Assembly (NCBI GenBank): GCA_946885665.1
Contig: CAMPGT010000092.1
Location: 1-13,682, forward strand
Direction of reading: 5' to 3'
DNA length: 13,682 bases
From: an uncultured Chitinophagaceae bacterium
GTDB taxonomy: Bacteria > Bacteroidota > Bacteroidia > Chitinophagales > Chitinophagaceae
Shown here: in pieces, positions 7,731 to 13,682 of the stretch
Layout: each line of letters starts with the position of its first letter
Position numbering within the stretch: position 1 is the first letter of the stretch
Translations under genes and position numbers: made by a program
The notes under the pieces: generated by a model
What the model was told of the DNA's origin: nothing
Database searches by the model: none
The model's input: the letters and a program-made list of their open reading frames with translations, nothing else

Positions 7731-8543
7731 ATGACATTTGCAAAGATTATATTCAGTGATATCAGTGATTCTGAAAAAGAAATGCTGGTGGCCATGCTAT
7801 CTGCATCCGGAATGGAAGGTTTCGAAGAAACCGATACGCAATTAACCGCCTATGTTTCCCGGCAGCATTTTGATGAAACGTCGGTTAATAATATTGCGCA
7901 AACGCTTAAGCTGAATTATTCTGTAGATGACGTTCCCGATAAAAACTGGAACGAAGAATGGGAAGCTAACTTCTCTCCTGTTGTCGTTGAAAATTATTGC
8001 GCAGTGCGCGCCGGGTTTCATGAGCCCATCACCAATGTAACGCACGAGATCATCATCACGCCAAAGATGAGCTTCGGCACCGGCCACCACTCCACCACTT
8101 TTATGATGATCGCTGAAATGAAAGAAATTGAGTTTGAAAACAAAAAGGTGCTCGACTTTGGAACCGGCACCGGGGTGCTAGCCATACTGGCCGCGAAATC
8201 AGGCGCCGCTCAAATAACGGCGATTGATAATGATGACTGGAGCATCACGAACGCCGCAGAAAATTTCCAAACAAATCATTGTGAAAATATCAAGCTGCTG
8301 AAAAGGGAAGATGCAGATGTGAATGGATCGTTTGATGTGATACTCGCGAATATTATCCGAACGGTCATCATCGATAATTTTCCATATTTCGATTCGCACC
8401 TCTCATCGCGTGGCGTATTATTATTAAGCGGATTGCTTAAGGAAGATGAGCTGGAGGTGACCACGAAGGCTTCCGAGTATGGATTGACCTTATTGCACAA
8501 AAGCGAAAAGGGACAGTGGATATGTTTGAAGTTCATGAGATGA
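7731..8543 (+). CDS. prmA: Ribosomal protein L11 methyltransferase PrmA
   Basis: PrmA trimethylates amino groups on ribosomal protein L11 using S-adenosylmethionine in the cytoplasm. The 270-residue product is close to the usual family length. An N-terminal substrate-recognition domain (about 1-65) is followed by the linker KNWNEEWEANFSPVVV (71-86), characteristic of Bacteroidota members. The catalytic domain shows FGTGHHSTT (115-123), SAM motif I VLDFGTGTGVL (140-150), the acidic ribose-binding region AIDNDD (164-169), and the LANI motif (205-208) that takes the place of the NPPY motif of other N-methyltransferases. Translation starts at ATG 7731, 29 bp after mnmD. The two translation-modification genes form a small unit, although a promoter element lies in the gap. 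No terminator is evident after the stop at 8543. Confidence 0.96.
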   Translation: MTFAKIIFSDISDSEKEMLVAMLSASGMEGFEETDTQLTAYVSRQHFDETSVNNIAQTLKLNYSVDDVPDKNWNEEWEANFSPVVVENYCAVRAGFHEPITNVTHEIIITPKMSFGTGHHSTTFMMIAEMKEIEFENKKVLDFGTGTGVLAILAAKSGAAQITAIDNDDWSITNAAENFQTNHCENIKLLKREDADVNGSFDVILANIIRTVIIDNFPYFDSHLSSRGVLLLSGLLKEDELEVTTKASEYGLTLLHKSEKGQWICLKFMR

Positions 8544-8551
8544 TGGAGAAA

Positions 8552-8579
8552 CGGCAATGGGCAATCGGCAATCGGCAAT
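8552..8579. repeat. Four tandem heptamers CGGCAAT after prmA
   Basis: Four consecutive 7-bp units occupy 8552-8558, 8559-8565, 8566-8572 and 8573-8579. Three are CGGCAAT and the second is GGGCAAT. The array begins 9 nt after the prmA stop codon. It resembles the short heptameric intergenic repeat families known from cyanobacteria and some other bacteria, and may belong to a genome-wide dispersed repeat. It is not a stem-loop and does not look like a terminator. Confidence 0.85.
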
Positions 8580-8608
8580 GAAAATGCAACAGAATTCTTG
8601 ACTTTCGT

Positions 8609-8624
8609 CACGATTTTTATCGTG
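8609..8624. promoter_or_regulatory. Short dyad CACGAT-TTTT-ATCGTG upstream of the beta-helix gene
   Basis: A perfect 6-bp inverted repeat surrounds TTTT. It lies 66-81 bp after prmA and about 170 bp before the chosen start of the next gene. There is no T run beyond it, so a terminator is unlikely; an operator is possible but unproven. Confidence 0.3.
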
Positions 8625-8681
8625 TACGTATAAATACTTAAATTTTATAAAAGAACAACACGTTCCTGCTCAGGCCGTTAA

Positions 8682-8698
8682 GAATTTCATAGAAATTC
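8682..8698. promoter_or_regulatory. 17-bp dyad GAATTTC-ATA-GAAATTC upstream of the beta-helix gene
   Basis: A perfect 7-bp inverted repeat has a 3-bp spacer, the geometry of a dimeric regulator site. It lies 93-110 bp upstream of the chosen start of the secreted beta-helix protein. The rest of the 8544-8791 spacer is AT-rich, and I could not place a convincing promoter in it. Confidence 0.35.
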
Positions 8699-8791
8699 AT
8701 ACATAATAATTCGCAGCATTAATAGTTCACAGCTATGTATCCGCTCATTTTGGTCTATAAATTGCAATTGGAAGCGGAATTCATAATCCCT

Positions 8792-11700
8792 ATGAAACTA
8801 CTGCTACTACTGGCTTTTACTGCTTTGTGCCTTGCTGCGAACGCTACAACGTATTATGTTGCAGCCAAAGGAAATGATGCCAACAACGGCACTTCCCCAT
8901 CAACTCCCTGGAGGACAGTTAACAAATTAAACAGCCGGAGTTTTTCTCCCGGCGATATTATTTTGTTCAGGAGGGGCGACATGTGGCGCGAGCAATTGAA
9001 TTTAGTTTATTCAGGAGCTGCCGGCAACCCCATTACGTACGGCGCCTACGGCACGGGAACAGATCCCATATTCAATGCCGCGGACATCATCACCGGATGG
9101 ACACACTCCAGCGGAAATATCTGGTCGATCAAAAATCCAAACGCCACGCCCTCCAGAGCAATGGTGATTGTGGACGATGTGATTTACACGGAAGCCGTGA
9201 CGATGAATGAACTGGATGCAACCGAAGAGTATTTCATCAATTCCGGTACGCTGTATATCTGGTCGGCAACCGATCCCAACAAACGAAAAACAGAAGTTTC
9301 AAAAAGAAACTACGGCATCTTCGGCGACGCGTACAAGAAAGTGCATCACATTAACTTCGAACATCTCCAGGCGCGGTATGCGGGCACTGCCGGACTTGCC
9401 CTTTATGGTATGGAGGGTAAGCAATTCCCGGGATACTGCATAGTTGACAACTGTACATTTTATGCAAACCGCCAATTTGGTTGCGTGGCTTACGACGGAC
9501 ACAGCAACGATATTTTCAGGAACAGCAAAGCCACTTACGGCGGAAACGGATTTTACTCGTGGCTGTCGGATGACCTGACGATTTCCAACTGTTCAACGGC
9601 AAATAATATTAAGCATCCCAAGATGCCCAATTTCACCGATGGTCATGGATATGGTGCGTACAGGGGTGACAACTGGATCGTTGAAAATTGTGTGTCTGAT
9701 AATGACGACGATGCCATTCATACCGACGCAGGATCCACTCCTTCAGGGGCAATCATCCGTTATAATAAGGTATTTAATGCAAAGCCCGGTTCTTCCGGCA
9801 TTGGTGTAGGCAGTCTTTCTGCAGGGGCCACCATCAAAATCTATTACAATCTTATCGTCAACGCTTCGGGCGAAGGGTTCAGTACTTACACCGAAAATGA
9901 AGGCACGATACAATTCTATAATAATACAATCTATCTCGATAAAAACAGCGGCGATGCGGGTTTGCTGTATCTTATCTATGGTAAGAATTTCGATTTCAGG
10001 AACAACGTTTTCATGCGTGGCGGCGGCACTTTTAAATCGCTTTACGGTGTCATTAATTCCGGTTTGCCGAAGAGTGATTACAACTTGTTTCACCAGGCCG
10101 ATCCCGCGGCTTCTCCGTACAAATTCTTTTATAACGGCGCTTATTACAGGTCGGTAAATGATTGGTCGGCTGCAACGGGACTGGATAAAAACAGCATAGA
10201 CGCTGATCCGAAGTTCAAAAATGTTACGTCCGACTGGTCGTTGCAGGCAGGGTCCCCGTGCATCGACAAAGGAGTGGATGTAGGTTTGACGAAAGACATC
10301 AATGGCAATCCGATTATCGGAGCGCCCGATATCGGAGCATTTGAATTTGGCGGCACGACGCCTGAGCCCAACAAGGCGCCGGTGGCGAAGGCCGGAAATG
10401 ATGTTACATTAACACTGCCTGATAATTCAACAACATTAAATGGAGGCACGTCTTCCGATGGAGATGGGAGCATTGCCAGTTATGTATGGAGCAGGGTTAA
10501 TGGTCCAACCACTTTTTCATTGGCAAAACCGAACGAAGCAAGCACTCTTTTGAATAACCTGGTGGAGGGAACGTATGTATTTCGCCTCACTGTCAAAGAC
10601 GATGACGGAAGCGCTGCCTCCGACGAGGTAAAGATTGTTGTGAACCCGGAGCCCGCAAAGCCCGATTCGGTTGCGCCCGAACCTGACACACCTGATCCTG
10701 TTACACCCGAGCCGGTAGCACCCGAGCCGGTTACGCCAGAGCCGGATAATCCCGACCCGGTAACACCTGATCCTGTTACGCCCGAGCCGGTAGCACCCGA
10801 TCCTGTTACGCCAGAGCCGGATAATCCCGACCCGGTAACACCCGATCCTGTTACGCCCGAACCTGATACACCGGATCCGGTGACGCCGGAACCGAACAAA
10901 GCACCAGTGGCAAAAGCCGGAAATGATGTTACATTGACATTACCGAATAACTCAACAACATTAAATGGAAACGCATCTTCCGATGCAGATGGGAGCATTG
11001 CCCGTTACGCCTGGAGCAGGGTAAGTGGTCCAAGCACTTTCTCGCTGGCAAAACCGAATGAGGCAAGTACTCGTTTAAATAACCTGGTGCAGGGAACGTA
11101 TGTATTTCGTCTCACAGTGAAAGACGATGATGGAAGCTCCGCCTCCGACGAAGTAAAGATCGTGGTGAACCCTGTACCGAACCGGGCACCCGTGGCACGA
11201 GCAGGCGCCGACAAAGAAATCACTTTACCGCTCGACTCTGCATTGCTCAACGGAAACTCTTCGACAGATCCCGACGGAAAAATTGTTAGCTATGCATGGA
11301 GCAGGCAGAGCGGCCCTTCTTCATTTTCTCTGTCTAAACCCGCCTCCGGCACAACAATCGCCAATGAACTCGTTGAAGGAACGTATGTATTCCGGCTCAC
11401 GATTAAAGACGACGATGGCTCATCGTCCACAGACGACATTACCATAACAGTGAATCCTAAACCAAATGAAACACCAACAGCCAACGCAGGATCAGACCGA
11501 ATTGTAATATTACCATCGGACTCTGTTATGCTCGACGGCAGCGCATCGGACGATCCGGACGGAACACTGCACTTCTACAATTGGGAACGCGCCGGAGCCG
11601 CACCAGGCCCGGAAGGCTCAAGCACTGGCCCATATTTTTCCCTAAACAGCCTCAATGCGGGGACGTACACATTTGTGCTGACGGTAAGAGATAACAAGGG

Positions 11701-12010
11701 CGCCAGCGACACGGATACCATGCACATCACAGTCATTAACAAGTTCCAGCGGTTCGGAACAGTGGCACTCTATCCAAATCCTGCGCACGATGTGCTGAAT
11801 GTTGTGGTAAACAGCGACGAACAGGAATCAGTGGTGTTCAATATTTACGACGCGAATGGAAACAAAATAACTTCTGAAATAGAGAGAGAAAAAACGAAAG
11901 GTTTCTACACAACATCCATAAATGTAGCAGACCTGGCGCAGGGGGTTTATGTACTCGAAACGATTACAAGCATGCGCAATCGGATTTTAAAGAAGTTCAT
12001 AAGGATGTAA
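8792..12010 (+). CDS. Secreted right-handed beta-helix protein with four PKD domains and T9SS type A sorting domain
   Basis: I chose the ATG at 8792 because it opens directly onto a signal peptide (MKLLLLLAFTALCLAANA, cleavage near residue 18). An upstream in-frame ATG at 8735 would bury that signal behind 19 residues. The 1072-residue product has a parallel beta-helix domain at about 20-525. It begins with YYVAAKGNDANNG, has many short rungs of the IVDNCTFY / IYYNLIVN / FRNNVF type, and closes with SPCIDKG and DIGAFEF (choice-of-anchor-Q-like). PKD1 (526-621), a proline-rich linker (about 622-700), PKD2 (701-795), PKD3 (796-890) and PKD4 (891-984) follow. The end (985-1072) is a Por-secretion type A domain with LYPNPAHDVLNV and ILKKFIRM. 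Export through T9SS to the cell surface or medium is therefore expected. Beta-helix folds of this class include polysaccharide lyases and carbohydrate-binding proteins, but I see no diagnostic catalytic set, so activity is unassigned. Confidence 0.93.
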   Translation: MKLLLLLAFTALCLAANATTYYVAAKGNDANNGTSPSTPWRTVNKLNSRSFSPGDIILFRRGDMWREQLNLVYSGAAGNPITYGAYGTGTDPIFNAADIITGWTHSSGNIWSIKNPNATPSRAMVIVDDVIYTEAVTMNELDATEEYFINSGTLYIWSATDPNKRKTEVSKRNYGIFGDAYKKVHHINFEHLQARYAGTAGLALYGMEGKQFPGYCIVDNCTFYANRQFGCVAYDGHSNDIFRNSKATYGGNGFYSWLSDDLTISNCSTANNIKHPKMPNFTDGHGYGAYRGDNWIVENCVSDNDDDAIHTDAGSTPSGAIIRYNKVFNAKPGSSGIGVGSLSAGATIKIYYNLIVNASGEGFSTYTENEGTIQFYNNTIYLDKNSGDAGLLYLIYGKNFDFRNNVFMRGGGTFKSLYGVINSGLPKSDYNLFHQADPAASPYKFFYNGAYYRSVNDWSAATGLDKNSIDADPKFKNVTSDWSLQAGSPCIDKGVDVGLTKDINGNPIIGAPDIGAFEFGGTTPEPNKAPVAKAGNDVTLTLPDNSTTLNGGTSSDGDGSIASYVWSRVNGPTTFSLAKPNEASTLLNNLVEGTYVFRLTVKDDDGSAASDEVKIVVNPEPAKPDSVAPEPDTPDPVTPEPVAPEPVTPEPDNPDPVTPDPVTPEPVAPDPVTPEPDNPDPVTPDPVTPEPDTPDPVTPEPNKAPVAKAGNDVTLTLPNNSTTLNGNASSDADGSIARYAWSRVSGPSTFSLAKPNEASTRLNNLVQGTYVFRLTVKDDDGSSASDEVKIVVNPVPNRAPVARAGADKEITLPLDSALLNGNSSTDPDGKIVSYAWSRQSGPSSFSLSKPASGTTIANELVEGTYVFRLTIKDDDGSSSTDDITITVNPKPNETPTANAGSDRIVILPSDSVMLDGSASDDPDGTLHFYNWERAGAAPGPEGSSTGPYFSLNSLNAGTYTFVLTVRDNKGASDTDTMHITVINKFQRFGTVALYPNPAHDVLNVVVNSDEQESVVFNIYDANGNKITSEIEREKTKGFYTTSINVADLAQGVYVLETITSMRNRILKKFIRM
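10367..11743 (+). repeat. Four PKD-type Ig-like modules, PKD1 and PKD2 near-identical
   Basis: The modules are encoded at 10367-10654, 10892-11176, 11177-11461 and 11462-11743, about 95 codons each. Each opens with PN-x-x-P-x-A-x-AG. They share a D-x-DG-x-I-x-x-Y-x-W core and a GTYVFRLTVKDDDGS block; module 4 is more divergent and lacks the S-GP-S-x-FSL form. By eye, modules 1 and 2 differ at about 12 of 95 residues, and long stretches are identical at the DNA level, which indicates a fairly recent duplication. Such domains usually act as spacers or carbohydrate/protein contact modules on secreted enzymes. Confidence 0.9.
10670..10894 (+). repeat. 15 x 15-bp in-frame tandem repeat coding a P-[ED]-P pentapeptide linker, with 75-bp higher-order period
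   Basis: The stretch encodes 15 consecutive pentapeptides of the forms VTPEP, VTPDP, VAPEP, VAPDP, DTPDP and DNPDP, between PKD1 and PKD2. At the DNA level 10731-10785 and 10806-10860 match at all but one of 55 positions. This gives a 75-bp (5-unit) period on top of the 15-bp one. Every unit keeps frame, so copy-number change would alter only the linker length. The linker is expected to be extended, acidic and rich in Thr. Confidence 0.92.
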
Positions 12011-12017
12011 CGAACGA

Positions 12018-13682
12018 TCAGGAAATAAATTCGCTGACTTCCTTCGTATCCAGAATTTCAAAAGCGGAATTTTTGCTCTTGTATTCCGTAACGATCAATT
12101 TCATTTGTTTCACCGCGAGCAAATCGTTTTGAATTTCGGCAAGTTCGATGAGATGATCTACGTGCTTCAAAGTCTGGCCCAGCCCAGCTTTGCTCACTTT
12201 CGAGATCATGATTTTCTTGTGATGCGTGGGAATTACCTCTTCATTCTTATACAATAATTCTTCGAATAGTTTTTCGCCCGGCCGTAAACCGGTAAACTCA
12301 ATTTGAATATCCCGCCCGGGAACCAAGCCGGCCAGCCTGATCATCTTATTGGCCAAATCTGTAATTTTTACCGGCTCTCCCATATCAAACACAAATACCT
12401 CACCTCCATTGCCCATGGTGCCCGCCTCGAGCACCAACGAACAGGCTTCGGGAATAGTCATAAAATACCTGATGATCTCAGGGTGTGTTACGGTAACCGG
12501 GCCGCCTTTATCGATCTGATCGTGGAAACGGGGTATCACAGACCCGTTTGACCCCAAAACGTTTCCAAACCGGGTAATGATAAATTTTGTTTTGATGGAA
12601 TTTAAACCGGATACATACATCTCCGCTACCCGTTTGGTCGCACCCATTACATTGGTCGGATTGATGGCCTTATCTGTGGAGATAAGCACGAATTTCTCTA
12701 TGCCGTACATTACTGACAGGTCGGCCACGACTTTTGTGCCGTGCACATTATTTTTGATCGCCTCACAGGGATGCAGCTCCATTAATGGCACATGCTTGTA
12801 TGCAGCAGCATGAAAAACGATTTGAGGTTTGTAAGCTTCAAAGAGGCGCTGCATTACGCTGTAATGCTTAACATCGCTCACGCTGGTAACGATACGGTGC
12901 TTTTTGCCTGAAATCTGCTGCAATTGATACTCGAGTTCGAACAATCCCGTCTCCCTGTTGTCGCAAACAATGAGCAATTCAACATTTATCCCTAATAATT
13001 GCTTTACAATTTCGCTACCGATAGAGCCTGCCGCACCCGTCACCAGAATTCTCTTTCCTTCAAATTCGCGACTCACATGTTCGGATGCCAGCTTTATCCC
13101 CGGCCTGCCCAAAAGGTCCTCTATCCTGAGGTCCTTAAGCAATGTATTTTTCAACTGACCGTCTATCCAGTTCTTTACCTCGGGTATTACTTTAACGTTT
13201 ATATTTCTTGCCAAACAAAAATCAACGATCCTCCTCCTCATCCCGACATCCGGTTCATCGGCAGCAACGAAAACAAACTTGACGAACAGCTTTGATGCAC
13301 TGATTTTCGTTTTGTCGAACGAATAAAACCTGGCGTTGTCGATAGATTTTCCCCTCACATTTTCATGATCATCAATAAAACCGATGACCCTGTATCGCCG
13401 GTCGGGAATAGATTCTATGGCATTTTTCAGCACGACGGCGTTGATCGTCTTGCAATAAACAAACACGTTATCGAGGGCCAGCGTTCCCTTGATGCTCATG
13501 TGGTAAATCTTTTTCACCCACACCCGGTAGTCGAATATCAAAAACGAAGCAACGAAAAAATAGATGATTAAAACAGATGTCGGGACAAGGTACGGCCAAC
13601 CAAAGATGTCGCTGATGAAAGTGGAAATGAAAAGAACGAACGCGGAGAAAAACACGGCAGACACGCATCGCAACACCTCCTG
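12018..13682 (-). CDS. FlaA1/CapD/PglF-type membrane nucleotide-sugar 4,6-dehydratase/epimerase (5' end outside window)
   Basis: The frame is open to the right edge (two more codons, CAG GAG, precede the GTG at 13676), so the true start and probably the first membrane helices lie outside the window. The visible 554 residues begin with two hydrophobic segments ending in a basic stretch. A CoA-binding-like Rossmann domain follows, then the linker EDLLGRP. The extended-SDR catalytic domain has TGAAGSIGSE for NAD(P) binding, an ISTDKAINPTNVMGATKR block and RFGNVLGSNGSVIPRF. In the active site Met stands where classical SDRs have Tyr (M-x-x-x-K), and the T-D-K triplet is kept. This is the known signature of PglF-like UDP-GlcNAc 4,6-dehydratases. 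The enzyme supplies modified sugars for capsule, O-antigen or protein glycans. Its last codon is 7 bp from the end of the convergent beta-helix gene. The exact sugar substrate is inferred from the family only. Confidence 0.93.
   Translation of the reverse strand, partial: QEVLRCVSAVFFSAFVLFISTFISDIFGWPYLVPTSVLIIYFFVASFLIFDYRVWVKKIYHMSIKGTLALDNVFVYCKTINAVVLKNAIESIPDRRYRVIGFIDDHENVRGKSIDNARFYSFDKTKISASKLFVKFVFVAADEPDVGMRRRIVDFCLARNINVKVIPEVKNWIDGQLKNTLLKDLRIEDLLGRPGIKLASEHVSREFEGKRILVTGAAGSIGSEIVKQLLGINVELLIVCDNRETGLFELEYQLQQISGKKHRIVTSVSDVKHYSVMQRLFEAYKPQIVFHAAAYKHVPLMELHPCEAIKNNVHGTKVVADLSVMYGIEKFVLISTDKAINPTNVMGATKRVAEMYVSGLNSIKTKFIITRFGNVLGSNGSVIPRFHDQIDKGGPVTVTHPEIIRYFMTIPEACSLVLEAGTMGNGGEVFVFDMGEPVKITDLANKMIRLAGLVPGRDIQIEFTGLRPGEKLFEELLYKNEEVIPTHHKKIMISKVSKAGLGQTLKHVDHLIELAEIQNDLLAVKQMKLIVTEYKSKNSAFEILDTKEVSEFIS

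Noticed and set aside
8598..8634. TTGACT ... TATAAA as a sigma-70-like promoter
   Set aside because: The spacer is 25 bp, too long, and the consensus is not the one used by Bacteroidota housekeeping sigma factors.
8639..8648. TAAATTTTAT shared with the mnmD leader (7024-7033)
   Set aside because: A 10-mer of A and T in AT-rich spacers is easily a coincidence, and it does not complete the TAnnTTTG consensus.
8735..8791. N-terminal extension of the beta-helix protein from ATG 8735
   Set aside because: It would place 19 unrelated residues before a textbook signal peptide; the ATG at 8792 is the better start.
10480..10998. Minus-strand open frame of 172 codons with a Gly-Ser-Val repeat
   Set aside because: It is the antisense shadow of the proline-rich linker and PKD DNA. 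The repeat is the complement of the P-E-P codons, and there is no signal peptide or start context.
1..13682. Search for tRNA, rRNA, CRISPR arrays, insertion sequences, att sites and defence genes
   Set aside because: None was recognised by reading. All long open stretches are explained by seven genes, and the spacers are under 250 bp.

Overview
The window looks like a chromosomal segment of a Bacteroidota species, most likely from the Chitinophaga/Sphingobacteria side of the phylum. The evidence is a SusC/SusD pair, a protein with a C-terminal type IX secretion (T9SS) sorting domain, a stand-alone MnmD, start codons without clear Shine-Dalgarno sequences, and one match to the TAnnTTTG-type promoter element. 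No phage, insertion sequence, tRNA, rRNA, CRISPR array or recognisable defence gene was found. The genus is an inference.

Region 1 (1-6813, minus strand) is a polymer- or nutrient-uptake operon read right to left. It holds a SusC-family TonB-dependent outer-membrane channel (3682-6813), a SusD-like_2-type binding lipoprotein (2061-3656), and a long VCBS/FG-GAP repeat lipoprotein with an ASPIC/UnbV domain (1-1974, 3' end outside the window). A perfect 13-bp hairpin lies between the second and third genes and may set how much of the third is made. No degradative enzyme is visible, so the substrate cannot be named.

Region 2 (6814-7038) is the spacer between the divergent susC-like gene and mnmD. 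It carries a CG-centred palindrome of LacI/PurR operator type and a tandem octamer close to the susC-like start.

Region 3 (7039-8543, plus strand) has two translation-related methyltransferase genes, mnmD (tRNA wobble uridine) and prmA (ribosomal protein L11). They are 29 bp apart, and prmA may also have its own nearly leaderless promoter.

Region 4 (8544-12010) starts with a spacer holding four tandem heptamers and two short dyads. It is followed by a large secreted protein made of a signal peptide, a right-handed parallel beta-helix, four PKD-type Ig-like domains and a T9SS sorting domain. A linker of 15 acidic-proline pentapeptides sits between PKD1 and PKD2. The linker DNA has a 75-bp higher-order repeat, and PKD1 and PKD2 are near copies of each other.

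Region 5 (12018-13682, minus strand) is a membrane-anchored FlaA1/CapD/PglF-type nucleotide-sugar dehydratase whose N-terminus lies outside the window. It ends 7 bp from the end of the beta-helix gene. A link between this glycan-biosynthesis gene and the surface protein is possible but rests only on proximity.

I do not see a clearly new multi-gene system. The items most worth a second look are the architecture and repeat structure of the beta-helix protein, the VCBS partner in the SusCD operon with its intergenic hairpin, and the LacI-type palindrome.
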